From: Archilochus colubris
Lineage: Eukaryota > Chordata > Aves > Apodiformes > Trochilidae
Length of the DNA: 64,000 bases
Assembly: GCA_023079485.1 (NCBI GenBank)
Contig: CM041108.1
Location: forward strand, 5,795,321-5,859,320
Reading direction: 5' to 3'
Under the pieces are notes generated by a model. That model was given only the letters and a program-made list of their open reading frames with translations. It ran no database searches and was not told the origin of the DNA. Of this stretch, positions 32,675-44,788 are shown one piece after another; the first letter of the stretch is position 1; each line of letters begins with the position of its first letter. A program made the translations under genes and the position numbers.

Positions 32675-35600
32675 ATGCCGCAGCGGGAGCCGCGATGGAG
32701 CGGCGGGATGGAGGCCGCGCTCTGCATCCACACCTGCCTCTGGCTGGGGGCCGCCTGGCTCCCCGGGGCCGCCCCGCAGGACGGGGGTCTGAGCTGGGCC
32801 GTCAGCCTGGAGGCTCCCGAGGAGGAGGTGGAGCAGCGGGCGGAGGAGCTGGCCCGGGCGGCGGGGCTGGTGAACATGGGCCGGGTCGGGGAGCTGCGGG
32901 GACATTACCTCCTCTCTTGGCCGCCTCCCCGTGGCCGCTCCCCCGCGGCCGCCCCGCCCGAAGCCGTGCGGAGGTCGGTGGAGACTCTGTTCGCACAGCA
33001 CGACAGCGTGCGGTGGCACTCGGAGCAGAAGCTGCTGAAGCGCTCCAAGCGCAGCCTGCACTTTAACGACCCCAAGTACCCCCAGCAGTGGCACCTGGTG
33101 AGTGGCGGGGGGGACACCCACACCCCCTGCGAGGCCCGTGAGACCCCCGCTCTGACACCCCCTCCCCTTTCACCAGAACAACCGCAGGAGCCCCGGCAGG
33201 GACATCAACGTCACCGGGGTCTGGGAGCGGGACGTGACGGGACGTGGCGTGACCGTGGTGGTGGTGGATGATGGCGTGGAGCACACCGTGAAGGACATCC
33301 AGCCCAACTACGTGAGTGGGCACGGGGGGGACGGGACTCACCCTGCCCGGGGGGGTGCTGGGGATCGGTGTCAGCGCTCACCGGTACCAGAGTGGCCTCG
33401 GTTGGGCTCCTCCGGGCAGCAGCGTCGTGGAGCAGCCCCGGGGGTCCCGTTGGTGGGGACAGGCTGCCAGCCCTCCTGCTGATCCCTCACCCTGCCCCTC
33501 TCTCTCCTCAGAGCCCTGAAGGCAGCTACGACTTGAACTCCAACGACCCCGACCCCATGCCTCACCCCGACGAGGAGAACGGGAACCACCACGGGACGCG
33601 CTGTGCCGGGGAGATCGCGGCGGTGCCCAACAACAGCTTCTGCACCGTGGGGGTGGCCTATGGCAGCCGCATCGCAGGTACCCCCGGGAGGCTCCACCCC
33701 TGCCAGGGGATGTGAAGCCCCCTCAGGAGGGGGTTTGTGCTGTCCTGGTCACCACGGTGGCTCTGGAGGTGTTGGTGCAGAGGAGGGGGAGATGCCCACC
33801 CGGTGTCCCTCAGGCACACGGGGTCCCCACTCTGGTGCCACCCGGGGGTTGGTTTGCAGCTTGTCCCCTCCTTGTGTCCCTCAGGCATCCGTGTGCTGGA
33901 CGGGCCCCTCACAGACAGCATGGAGGCCATTGCCTTCAACAAGCACTATCAGATCAATGACATCTACAGCTGCAGGTGAGGGCAGCCCGGGGCACTTCTC
34001 CTCTGCTGGGGAAAGAAAAAACAAACATTTTGCCCACTGGAATCTGTCCCGGGGGGCGCAGGGCACGCAGGGACCAGGGGGGTGTGAAAGCACCACCCCC
34101 CCTTCCCAGTTGTGGCACTGGTGGCTGCTGGTGGCAGAGCTGCTGTCACCACCTCACGGGGTCTCTCTTTGCAGCTGGGGTCCAGATGATGATGGGAAGA
34201 CTGTGGATGGCCCCCACCAGCTGGGGAAGGTGAGGACCCCCCCAGCAGCCCGGGGCACCCCGGTTTCCAGCAGAGGTGCTGCGGGGGGTGTGTGTGGGGG
34301 GGTGGCAGTGGCACTGCTGCAGGGGGACAGCCCTGGATGAGCCTTCCAAGGAGAGGCTGAGCCCAGCAGGAAAAGGCTTCTCACAATCCCTGCTCCCCTT
34401 CATAACCCCTGGGGCTGACCCTCCCCGCTGGTCACAGCCGGGGACCACCCGGGGGGGCCCCAAGACAGTCACCCCCCGCCTTTCCCCTCCCTTTCCCCCT
34501 CTCTGGGCATTCGCTGCGCTCCCCTCGCCCCCGGGGCAGCAGCTGCAGCCGAGCTCCCAGCCCTGCGCTGGATCCCTTTTCCCTCCCTGCACGCCCCGTC
34601 AGGAGCTGAGGGGCTTGGGGCAGAGCTGAGCCTCACCCCTCCCCTTCCTGCAGGCGGGGATCAACTCCGTGCGGGGCTCTGGCCCGGACCTGACCCCCCC
34701 GAGCCGGGCTGGTGCGGGTGTTTCCCGGCGAAGGCCAAGCCGAGGGTTCCCTCTCCGCAGGCTGCCCTGCAGCACGGGGTCATGGCGGGGCGCCGGGGCT
34801 TCGGCAGCATCTTCGTGGTGGCCAGTGGCAACGGGGGCCAGCACAACGACAACTGCAACTACGACGGCTACGCCAACTCCATCTACACCGTCACCATCGG
34901 TGAGTGGCTCCCGGGGAAGGGAAGTCACCGCCCCCCAGAGGCAGAGAGCATGGAGAGGGTCCGGCAGCGGGTGGAGGTTTGCCATAAAATCGCAGAGAGT
35001 TGGAAGGGACCTCAAGGATCATCTGGTCCAACCCCTCTGATGTTATTGTTTATGTGCAGTGTCCCAGCGTCACATCAAGCTGAGACTTAGAGCTTTACAA
35101 CGTGGGGGAACCCATCACTTCCCCCAAGAGGCTATTCCAGTGTCTGACTGTCCTCATGGGGAAGAATTTTCAGCAGGAATCTCCCCTGTGCCACTGCTCC
35201 TCATCTTGCCACATCTCTTGGCTGAGGATGTGGCCAGAGGAGGCCAGAGGAATTCCTGACTGTCCTCAGGCCTCTGGGGCCAGGACAGATTCCCTGCCAC
35301 CTCCATGGGTGCAGTTCCCCACCCCGTGTGTTAGGCAGGGAGTTTCTGCTCCCCTTTTCCCAGGAGCTGTGTGTGGGGTGGAAGCTCTGAGCAGCACCGG
35401 GCGTAGCAGGAGGAGATGGATTTATTTCTTGTGGCTGCCTTTCCCTTGGGTTTCCCAGCCCGTGGCAGGGCACAGCGAGCAGGAGGGGTCCCGTGGGGGC
35501 TCCTCAGCCCCCCAGCTGCAGCAGCTGGAGGGGAAGCAGCTCCCTGGAGCCCAGGCCTTGGCTTTTCCCCAGGTGCAGTGGATGAGACGGGCTCCATGCC

Positions 35601-38600
35601 GTTCTACGCCGAGGAGTGTGCATCCATGCTGGCTGTCACCTTCAGTGGTGGGGACAAGATGATGAGGAGCATCGTGAGTGCCCTGCCCCCTCCCTTCCCC
35701 TGACACCTCTGCCAGGCAGGGAATGCTCCTCATTTAGGTCTGTGCTCCCAGTGGGAGGTTCCTGTCCCCAGCCAGGCCCCTGGGTCCTGCTCCAAAGGGG
35801 TGCAGGGTGAGCTGGGGCAGCATTGGGCTCTTTAACCTCCTTGACCCCAGCTCTTTCTCTGTCCTGGCACATGTGCTGCTCACAGTGAATTTTTCTGAAT
35901 ATTTGTATCAACTTTGTGTGCTGGATCACTGGGGGGTGGCACTCAGGATACATGGGACCACATGGCTTCGACCTGTTCCTGTCCTGTGGGCACTGCAGGG
36001 CCCAGACCACCCTGGGGCAGCTTGGGGTGAATGTGCCTGGCTCCTGACTCTTTTGGGGTGAGCTGTCCCTGGCCTGGCAGGCACAGGGAGCATTTCCTCT
36101 CAGTACAGACACTCTGTGCCCAGCCACAGCTGCCCAGAGCAGTGCCAGGACTCCTGCAGCAGAGAAAGTAAAACCCAGAGTTAATTTTTCCTTTCAGGAA
36201 TAACTTCATTTGTCCCAGGCTGGGCTGGAAACTCCTGAGGCTAGGAAAAAAGGGAACAGCAGGCAAGCCAGGGCTGTGCTGCTCTTCCTTTGGGAATTAC
36301 AGAGGTTTGGGTTTAAGTCCAGGCTTCTCCCAAGCCTGCTGCTGGTGGGGGCACTTGGAGGATCTCAGATTTTGAGACCCCATTTTGAGCAGTGGCCACA
36401 GGAGCTCCACCAGGGAGCCAGGAGGAGAGACCACAGATCCTGCAGAGCCCTCCTGGTCCCCTGCAGTGCCACCACAGCTCATCTGCTGTGCCCAGGCCAC
36501 AGGAAAACCCACAGGGCCCTTCTGGAGGACACTCTGCTCCCAGCTGCCCTCCAGCTCTGCTTCAGGGGTGGCAGAGTTAAGTGCTCAGCAGCCTCCTCGT
36601 GGGCTCCTTGCTATCTCCAGACTGTAAATGTTGTGTGGTTTCCTTAACAGGAAGAATTTAATACAGCTTCTGGCACCCACCACGTTTCCTACTGACAGTT
36701 TGTGCTGCTCAGGGTGTTCTCTGCAGGACGTGTGGCCTCTGAGTCTGAGCTGGAGCTGTCACCAGCTGGCAGAATGCTCTGGAGTCAAACATAGAAGGCA
36801 ACAAACCCACAGCTTTTGGCAGTGCAGGCACAGGGAGACAAACACGTTGGGTTTGCAGTCAAGGGGCAGATTTTGGGAAACTCCCAATGTCTCTTTAGAG
36901 GCTCTGTGTGCTCTGCACAGCCCCGAGTGGGCTGGAATGGAAATGAGGAAGGTCCCACACTCCAGTGACCCTGAGTTTTCCCTGGAGTGGCTCAGTTCAG
37001 GCTCAGTTCCTCTCTGTCTCTCTCCAAAAGAACTGTCTGCATTCACAGCTTCTACACTGGGGTGCATTGTCCCAGGATCTTTCTTAGCTGAGAAGCAGAA
37101 GTGGTGACCTTCCCACCTTGTCCTGCTCTCTGCTGGGTGTCCTGGCCAGGGACTGCCTGGGAAATGTTTCCAGGCTTTTCAGACCCTCTCCCCCTGCTGA
37201 GCAGTGACCTGACAGGAGGTGTGTCCCCACTCTCTCTTGGCAGGTGACAACAGACTGGGACCTGCAGAAGGGCACGGGCTGCACGGAGGGGCACACGGGG
37301 ACCTCGGCTGCTGCTCCCCTGGCTGCAGGGATGATTGCACTGATGCTGCAGGTGAGGCCCTGCCTCACCTGGAGAGATGTCCAGCACATCATTGTCTTCA
37401 CTGCCACCAAGGTCAGAGCCCCTCCCTTCTCTGTCCCCCTCTCCCTCCCTCCCTCCCTTTGCTTGGGGTCTGCTGGTGTCCCCAGGTGTGAGGGCAGTGT
37501 CCTGTGTCTGGTTTCAGTACGAGGATCGTCGTGCCAAGTGGGACAGGAACCAGGCAGGCTTCAGCCACAGCCACCAGCACGGCTTTGGGCTCCTCAACGC
37601 CTGGCGCCTGGTCAATGCTGCCAAGGTGGGGCCCTCCCAGGGACAGGGGGACAGGGACAGCACCCTGGGGGGACACTGCTGACACTGGGGGCCAGCGCAT
37701 TGGCCGGCCCTGGCTGTCAGGCTGCTTTGGGTATGAAGTCACCAGGGCCTGAAGCTTCTTCCCCCACTCTGGCAGCACTATATATAGCCATGGGCCAGAG
37801 CCTGGGCTGGGGGGGGGGGACAGCTCTGATTCATGGCTGGGGAGCTCCAGCAGCAGCCCCTGCTCTGAGGAGGGCCTCGTGTCCCTGGGAATCGGGGAGG
37901 TTCTCAGCTGTCAGCTCCAGGCTGTGTGTCCCAGGGGCTGCCAAGGGGGGGATGTGCTCAGGGCAGGCAGGGGGAACCCCCTCTGTCCCCCACCTCTGCC
38001 TCTGGTGGTGTGGAGAGCAGAGCACATCCTGTGCCAGCATTGTCCCCTCGTGTCAGAGGGCTTTGGGTTCTCCAGCACATCCCCCACATTAGGGGTGCTG
38101 CAGCCCCGAGCAGCTCCCAGGGGTGGTGGGAGATGGAGAGGGGGATGCATGGGGAGGACACAACCTCGTGCTGACTCCTTTCCCCTGGCAGGTGTGGGAG
38201 TCTGTCCCCTACCTCGCCTCCTACATGAGCCCCGTGCTGAGGGAGGGCAGGAGCATCCCCCTGCTCCCACAGGAGCTGGAGGTCACCTGGAATGGTAAGA
38301 GCAGGTGTGCCACGTGGGAGCACGTGCTGCTGTGCACCGGGGAGCTGGGGCACTGCTGGGCAGGGCCAGGGCCAGGCCACACAGGGGTTAAGTGTTGGTC
38401 TGCATGGGCTTTGCCCTCTCTCTGTCACTGCTGCTCCCCCGGGTGCCTGTGGCTCTGGTCCCCTCCCCATAACTCCATCCCCTGGGGCGAGGGCTGTGGG
38501 GAGCCAGCCCGGCGTTAGGAGCTGGGCCAGGCTGGGCAGCAGCCACTGCTGCTCCTCTGGCTTTGACCATTTTAGGAAATGCTTCAGCTCCTGACTTGGC

Positions 38601-40382
38601 TGCTCTCTGTCCACACAAACACAGCACTGCTCCGGCAGCTACCAGTGGGAAGGAGAGCTGTCCCCTGCCTCTGGGGCTGGGCACAGGTTTCCCCTCTCCT
38701 CTGGCTGGGCTGGTCCAGCTCTGCAGCAGGTGCCAGCACCACAGAGGGGCAGAGGGGTGAGACCTCAGGCTGCCAGGGGGGGTTAATCCCCTTTGCCTCC
38801 AAGGCGAGGGTTGGGGGTCAAGCAGCTCCTTCTGCCCGGAGAGGCAGAAAAAGCACCCTTTGGTGCCTGAGTTTGGTGCCTTTGGTGACTGAGTTAACCT
38901 GTTCCCTGTGGCCTCAGGGACTGTGCTGGCTGGTGACAAGCATGTGTGTGTCCTGCTCCCTGTCACAGCAGCCCCTTGGGCCGTGTGGAAGTGGGGGCTC
39001 CATCCCAGCCCTGCCAAACCCTGCCTCCCTTTCCCAGTCACCACCACTGACCTGGAGCTCTCCGGCATGAGAACCCTGGAGCACGTGGCAGTCACCATCA
39101 CCATAACCCACCCTCGCCGTGGCAACCTGGAGATCAGGCTCTTCTGCCCCAGTGGAATGATGTCCCTGATAGGGACCACCAGGAGCATGGACTCGTAAGC
39201 ACCAAGGGGGGCAGGAGGTCCACACTGCTGGGCAGGACACCCAGCAGGAGAGCTGGGGCACACATCCAGCCCCCTGCCCCGGGCTGTGTCCCCCTCTCAC
39301 GGGTTGCCTCTCCTCCCCCTTTGGCAGGGACCCCAATGGCTTTGCTGACTGGACCTTCTCCACCGTCCGGTGCTGGGGTGAGGAGGCACAGGGCACGTAC
39401 AGGCTGGTGGTCAGGGACATCGGTGAGTTCTGCCTTCCAGAGCTCCTACCTGTGGTTGTGGTGGCTCCTGGGGAGCTGCCAGCTCTGCACTGGGTTGGCC
39501 TCAGGTCAGCTCCATGTGGAGCCATCCAGCCAGGTGAGACAGAGAGTTCCTCACTGATCCAATCCCCAGGAGATGAAAGCTTGAGGCCTGGCACCTTGAA
39601 GCAGTGGCAGCTGACTTTGTACGGCTCCTCCTGGTCCCCAGTAGAGATGAAGGAGCGTCAGAGGTAGGACACCAGAGCCCTGTCTGGGTGGGGGACCCTC
39701 CCTGGGGCAGCCCAGCCTGCAGGACCCTCACAGGGCACCTCTGCCCCCTAGGCTGCTGGAGGAAGCCATGAGCGGGCGGTACCTGAGCAGTGACTTCTCC
39801 CTGCCCTGCCCACCAGGGCTGGAGATCCCCGAGGAGCAGCCCCACACCATCACAGCCAATACCCTCAAGGTGAGCCTGCTGGAGGAGTGGCCCTCCTGGA
39901 GGAGTGACCCTCCTGGAGCTGTGCCCTCTGCTGGATGACACCCGGGCTCCCAGGTGGCTGAGGGCTTTGCTTCTCTGAGGATCTCCTCCTCTCCTCCACA
40001 GACCCTCCTGCTGCTGGGATGCTTTGCCGTGTTCTGGACTTTCTACTACATGCTGGAGGTTTGCCTGACCAGGAACAGCGTGGGGCTGGATGTGACCTGC
40101 AACGGCTCCACCAGCTGCAGGTGGTACCAGCAGGGAGGGAAGCACAGCAGCACCCTGGAGAACGGCCTGGAGATGGAGTCAGTGCCACTCTACCGGGAGA
40201 AGGACATCGAGGATGTCGAGATTGAGTGTGAGCACCTGCAGCCTGCCCAGCAGGACGAGAGGGAGGAGGGGTCCTGGACTTCCACCCACCCCAAACTCCC
40301 CAGCAGCAGCTTCCAGGAGGCCCCCCCGGTCGTAGCAGGGTACCGTGGCCGGGAGGAGGACAGGGAGCACCAGCCCTGCTAG
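32675..40382 (+). CDS. PCSK7: PCSK7, proprotein convertase subtilisin/kexin type 7 (complete, 15 coding exons)
   Basis: Membrane-anchored subtilisin-like protease of the trans-Golgi and endosomes that cleaves after paired basic residues. Exons: 32675-33097, 33177-33311, 33512-33677, 33885-33975, 34175-34229, 34761-34899, 35573-35673, 37244-37411, 37518-37625, 38192-38294, 39038-39194, 39328-39422, 39570-39663, 39752-39869, 40002-40382; 777 aa against 785 in human. Signal peptide near residues 11-33, propeptide ending KRSKR at 126, then the catalytic domain. Active residues: D172 (VVDDGVEH), H213 (NHHGTRC), oxyanion N314 (ASGNGG) and S391 (GTSAAAP). A P domain follows, then a transmembrane helix at 652-673 ([13 protein letters not shown]). 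The cytosolic tail keeps two Cys in TCNGSTSC and an ExExxxL stretch, but the human PLC trafficking motif reads PLY here. Exons 8 and 9 are split by an intron of only about 106 bases. Confidence 0.97.
34975..35225 (-). mobile_element. CR1 LINE 3' fragment, antisense to PCSK7
   Basis: The plus strand starts with ATAAAATCGCAGAGAGTTGG, AAGGGACCTCAAGGATCATC and TGGTCCAACCCCTCTGAT, the reverse complement of a CR1 3' end. It continues with CR1-like sequence (GAGGCTATTCCAGTGTCTGA) to about 35225. Located in the PCSK7 intron after exon 6. Confidence 0.85.
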
Positions 40383-41075
40383 CTGAGGCTGGGGGTGGGG
40401 CTGTGTCCCCCCTTTAGGTACGTGCAGCAGAGACCTCCCTGCCACCACCTTGGAGGTGGCTCAGAAGCAGGAGGAGTGCTGGCAGCAGGAGGGGACCTGC
40501 CCCTTCCCTGCCTCTGGAACACAACACAAGCCTTAACCCCCTCCTCACGGAGCCCGTTCCCCGCCGGGCTGCATGGAGCCCGCAGCGATGCCTGCAGGGT
40601 GCCTGCTGCAGCACTGTCACTGTCACCTGCCTGTCCTGAGGGTCAGGAGCTGGCCCGGGACCCCGGTCCCGCCCAGTTGGGCAGCAGGGACTCCTTTTGC
40701 CCATCTCCAACCAGCGCTTGCTCCCTGTCCCCTGCACCCTGACCCCGTCACCTCCTCCTGTGTCCTGCAGCCGGGCAGGGGGTGGCTGCAGCGCTTTGAC
40801 CTCTTGCTGGGGGGGGCAGCAGGGGCTGTCCCTGTGGCAGGGGCACAGATGGTGGCCCCAGGTCTGCCCGCCTGGTGCTGGGAGGGCCAAGGCCACAGGC
40901 AGTGGCTGCTCAGGCCGGGCAGGGGAGGCTGAGTTGGGCTGGCAGTGGCTAAGGGGCGGGCTTGCTCATGCGTCCTTGGGTGCGTTTGGGTTATTTTTTT
41001 AAAGCTGGGGTTTGTTTTTTTTAATCAGCAAAGCCCTTTTGTGTAGCTTTCCAAATAAAGTCTTAAAAACCCTCT
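40383..41075 (+). other. PCSK7: PCSK7 3'UTR with AATAAA signal
   Basis: AATAAA at 41054-41059 sits about 670 bases after the stop codon, after a T-rich stretch (TTTTTT near 41000). No ORF with family similarity is present. The end is about 255 bases from the TAGLN 3' end, which arrives from the other side. Confidence 0.8.
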
Positions 41076-41329
41076 TCTCCCCCCACCACCCCTCACTCTT
41101 CTGCCCTGCCCATGCTGCAGAAAGAGGAGTCACCCAGTCCTAGAGTCACCCAGCCCCAGGGTGCAGGATCTGCTCCTGTATCCTCACAGCACCCCTGGGA
41201 TAACCGGGGGGCTCCAACACCCCAGCCCCCTGATCCTCAGCTCTGGTTCTCCCGGCTTCTGAGCCAGAAGCAGATGTGGCTCAGGAGTCCTGAGCAGCAT
41301 TCCTGGAGCGGGGAGGGAACCTTCTGAGA

Positions 41330-41769
41330 CAGTGCTAGATGAAGAACCTTTTAATTTTGACAAAAAAACAAGTACAAAACTGAGGCCGATTTTCTCGCCT
41401 CCCCGATGCTCAAGGATCTCTGCGGCGGTGGCGCGGGGCTGGTGCGGGGCTGCCAGGTGGCTCCGGGGGGGTGGGGAAGGGAGGAGGGGAAGGCACGGGC
41501 CTTTCCCATCCACAGCCCCCATCACAGGGGGAAAGAAGGGGGGGTACACGGGGTACCGCGGGGGGTGCGAGGCCAGAGGGGAGAGGCTGCCCGGGGCACT
41601 GCGCGAGGGTGGCGGGGCCACCGCGGTGTCACCCAGGCCGGGTGGGTGGATGCGCGGGGGTCTCCGGGGCTGGATGGCGTTTCCTTTCCAATAAATACCG
41701 TTTGGTGAGGGGGGAGCCGAGGCGGGGGTCCCGGCAGGGGCTGCTCTCCCAAGGGCAGTGGGGGGGTGT
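41330..41769 (-). other. TAGLN: TAGLN 3'UTR with ATTAAA signal
   Basis: Minus-strand ATTAAA (plus TTTAAT, 41350-41355) lies about 415 bases past the stop, close to the length usual for TAGLN 3'UTRs. The UTR is GC-rich. The AATAAA on the plus strand near 41691 faces the wrong way for this gene. Confidence 0.7.
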
Positions 41770-42782
<1,013 letters not shown>

Positions 42783-43770
42783 GTCTGCGGTGGGTGGGAG
42801 ACCTGGTGGCAGGAATGGGACCATCAGGCTGCTGGTGGGACATCACACCGTCCCCCTCCCTGACCGGGAACTCCACAGGCACCATCTGGGTGCACCCCGT
42901 GCCACTCAGTGGCTCCTTGGCTCCATCTGGGTATGTTTGGAGGTGAGTGTGTGGCTGTGACCCCTCGCCTGGCCCAGACAGGTGGCTTCTGTCCCAGCAG
43001 AGCTGCCTCATCCCTGCTCCTGGCTCAGGGTGCACAGGAGAGCAGCTCCATCCCTGTCCTCTGTCCTATCCCTGTCCCCTCTGCCACCCGACAGCTCTGG
43101 GCTGCCACGACTGTCCCTGGCATGGCTGTTCCCTCCGTCTGGACCAGCCTTCATGTCCCCAAGAGGGTCCAGATGGCAGGGTTGCCACGGCAGAGCTGGT
43201 GTCCACGATGCCACGGGTGGCCTTGGCGTGTGGCAGGTCCTGGTGCCAGGTGGGAGGCGGTGGCAGCCGTGTCCGTGACCCCGCAGGCTGCCAGGGGCCT
43301 TCCCGGCACCGGGGGTCCCAGGCAGCCCCCAGCCTCCCTGTCATGCCTCCCGTGTCCACAAGGCGGTGCCCGCGGACCCGCCAGCCCCTTCCCCACCCAG
43401 GCGGACGGGACGGGGCAGGTTGATCCCGGCCATCCCGAGGAACGGGGGTGACACCGAGCCCCGGCAGGTCCCCAGCCCAGCGGGACGGTCCTCAGCTCGG
43501 GCAGCACCTCCCGGGGAGGCCGCCCCGCATCCCGGCCCGGGGGCAGAACCTCCATCCCGGGAGCGGGACCCTCACCCCAGGAGCAGGACCCCCGCCCCGG
43601 TGTCAGGATCGCGGGCCCGGGAGCGGCATCATCCCCCCAGGCAGAGGGTCCCCATGCCGGGGAGCAGCACCCCTGCTGCCCCCACCTTGCTGCCCCCCCG
43701 CCCCCGCCGCAGGACTCACGCACAAGCAGCTGCGCGGGACGATGCTCTCCGGAGCTCTGCGGGTCGGGGG
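42783..43770 (-). other. TAGLN: TAGLN non-coding exon 1 and intron 1
   Basis: A non-coding exon, roughly 43720-43765, ends at GTGC|GTGAGT on the minus strand. The intron runs to just before 42782. It has no supported ORF. It holds a GC-rich imperfect tandem array at about 43505-43680. A weak TATA-like CTTTTAG is near 43786-43793 on the minus strand. Confidence 0.6.
43505..43680. repeat. GC-rich imperfect tandem repeat in TAGLN intron 1
   Basis: Related units of about 25-30 bases recur, built on CCCGGGAGCGGGACC, CCAGGAGCAGGACCC and similar strings. Units are degenerate, so period and copy number are approximate. The array runs almost to exon 1. Confidence 0.5.
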
Positions 43771-43895
43771 GGCCAGCCCTGTGCTAAAAGGCCGGCGTCG
43801 GGACAGTGATGTCAGCCCGGCCGGGGGGGCAGCCTCCCAGTCCCCCCCCCGAGCCAGGCCAGCCCCTGCCGCGCTCCAGGGCTGCGGCCCCGACA

Positions 43896-44024
43896 CCATA
43901 TTTGGGGAAAGACTCCGAAAAGCGGCGAGTCCGGCCCGTGCCCGAGCATTCCCTGCGTGCCTGCCCCGGGGGTGGGGGGCCGGCAGGAAGGGGCGGGGGT
44001 CCGGGGACCCAACTCCTTTTATAG
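43896..44024 (-). promoter_or_regulatory. TAGLN: TAGLN promoter: near and far CArG (SRF) boxes
   Basis: On the minus strand a perfect CArG box, CCAAATATGG, is at 43896-43905. A second, one-base-off box, CTATAAAAGG, is at 44015-44024. They are 119 bases apart. Mammalian SM22-alpha promoters have CArG-near (the same sequence) and CArG-far (CCATAAAAGG) about 120 bases apart, so this pair is almost certainly orthologous. The far box could also act as a TATA element. SRF/myocardin control is inferred from this. Confidence 0.85.
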
Positions 44025-44269
44025 CCAAGTGCTCGCCCGGCCGCGGCCCCCCCTGACCTCCCGGCTGGTTTCCCCGTGTGCTCATTGCCGGGGGGGCGGG
44101 CACGGCCCTGGGCATCCCGCAGCCCCCCCGGGATTCCCTCTGCCACCGGGAACCGACCTCCCCGCGCATCCCTCACCCTGGCCTCGCCCCTCCGGCCCCC
44201 CGCATCCCTCAGAAGCCCCCCACCCGAACCCCCAGGACCCCCCGCTGCCCAGGCAGGACGCGGCAGGCG

Positions 44270-44788
44270 CTGGCAAAGTGCAGAGACTTTAATGCGAGTC
44301 CCTTCCCAGCAGGGCGGGGGGCGGCGCGGGGGGCACCCGGCGGCGACCCAGACCCCCCCGGGACGGTTCAGGAAACACGAGCAGGACCTGTCCCACCACC
44401 GCCCCCGCGGACACGCACCCCACCTCCCACCCATAGGACTCAGGCACTGAACAGAGACCCGCACCCGCTCGGGTCGGTCAGGGGGCTGCGGGCAGGGCGT
44501 TGGCCCGGCCCCCCAGCCCCGCCCCGGCGCGGCAGCAGCAGCAGCAGCACCTTTTCCAGTGTCCACTGCCATTCGGGGGGCTGCTCCGGCAGCCCCCAGC
44601 CCCCTTTTGGCTATGGCTTGCCCGGGTACAGGCAGGCAGTGCCGGGAAGGAGGCACAGCGGGACCCCCGGGCTGTGCGGAGAGGGGGATGGAGCAGCCGG
44701 TGGGACCCCCCCCAGCCCCAGCATCCCTCCCCCGGGGGCTGAGGCCGGGGTTTGGCACAGGCCCAGGGCAGTGGGCGGCCACCAGCTC
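44270..44788 (-). other. SIDT2: SIDT2 3'UTR with ATTAAA signal
   Basis: Minus-strand ATTAAA (plus TTTAAT, 44288-44293) lies about 500 bases past the SIDT2 stop. The sequence is GC-rich and has no supported gene. Its end is only about 250 bases upstream of the TAGLN far CArG box, so the two genes are tandem and tightly spaced. Confidence 0.7.
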
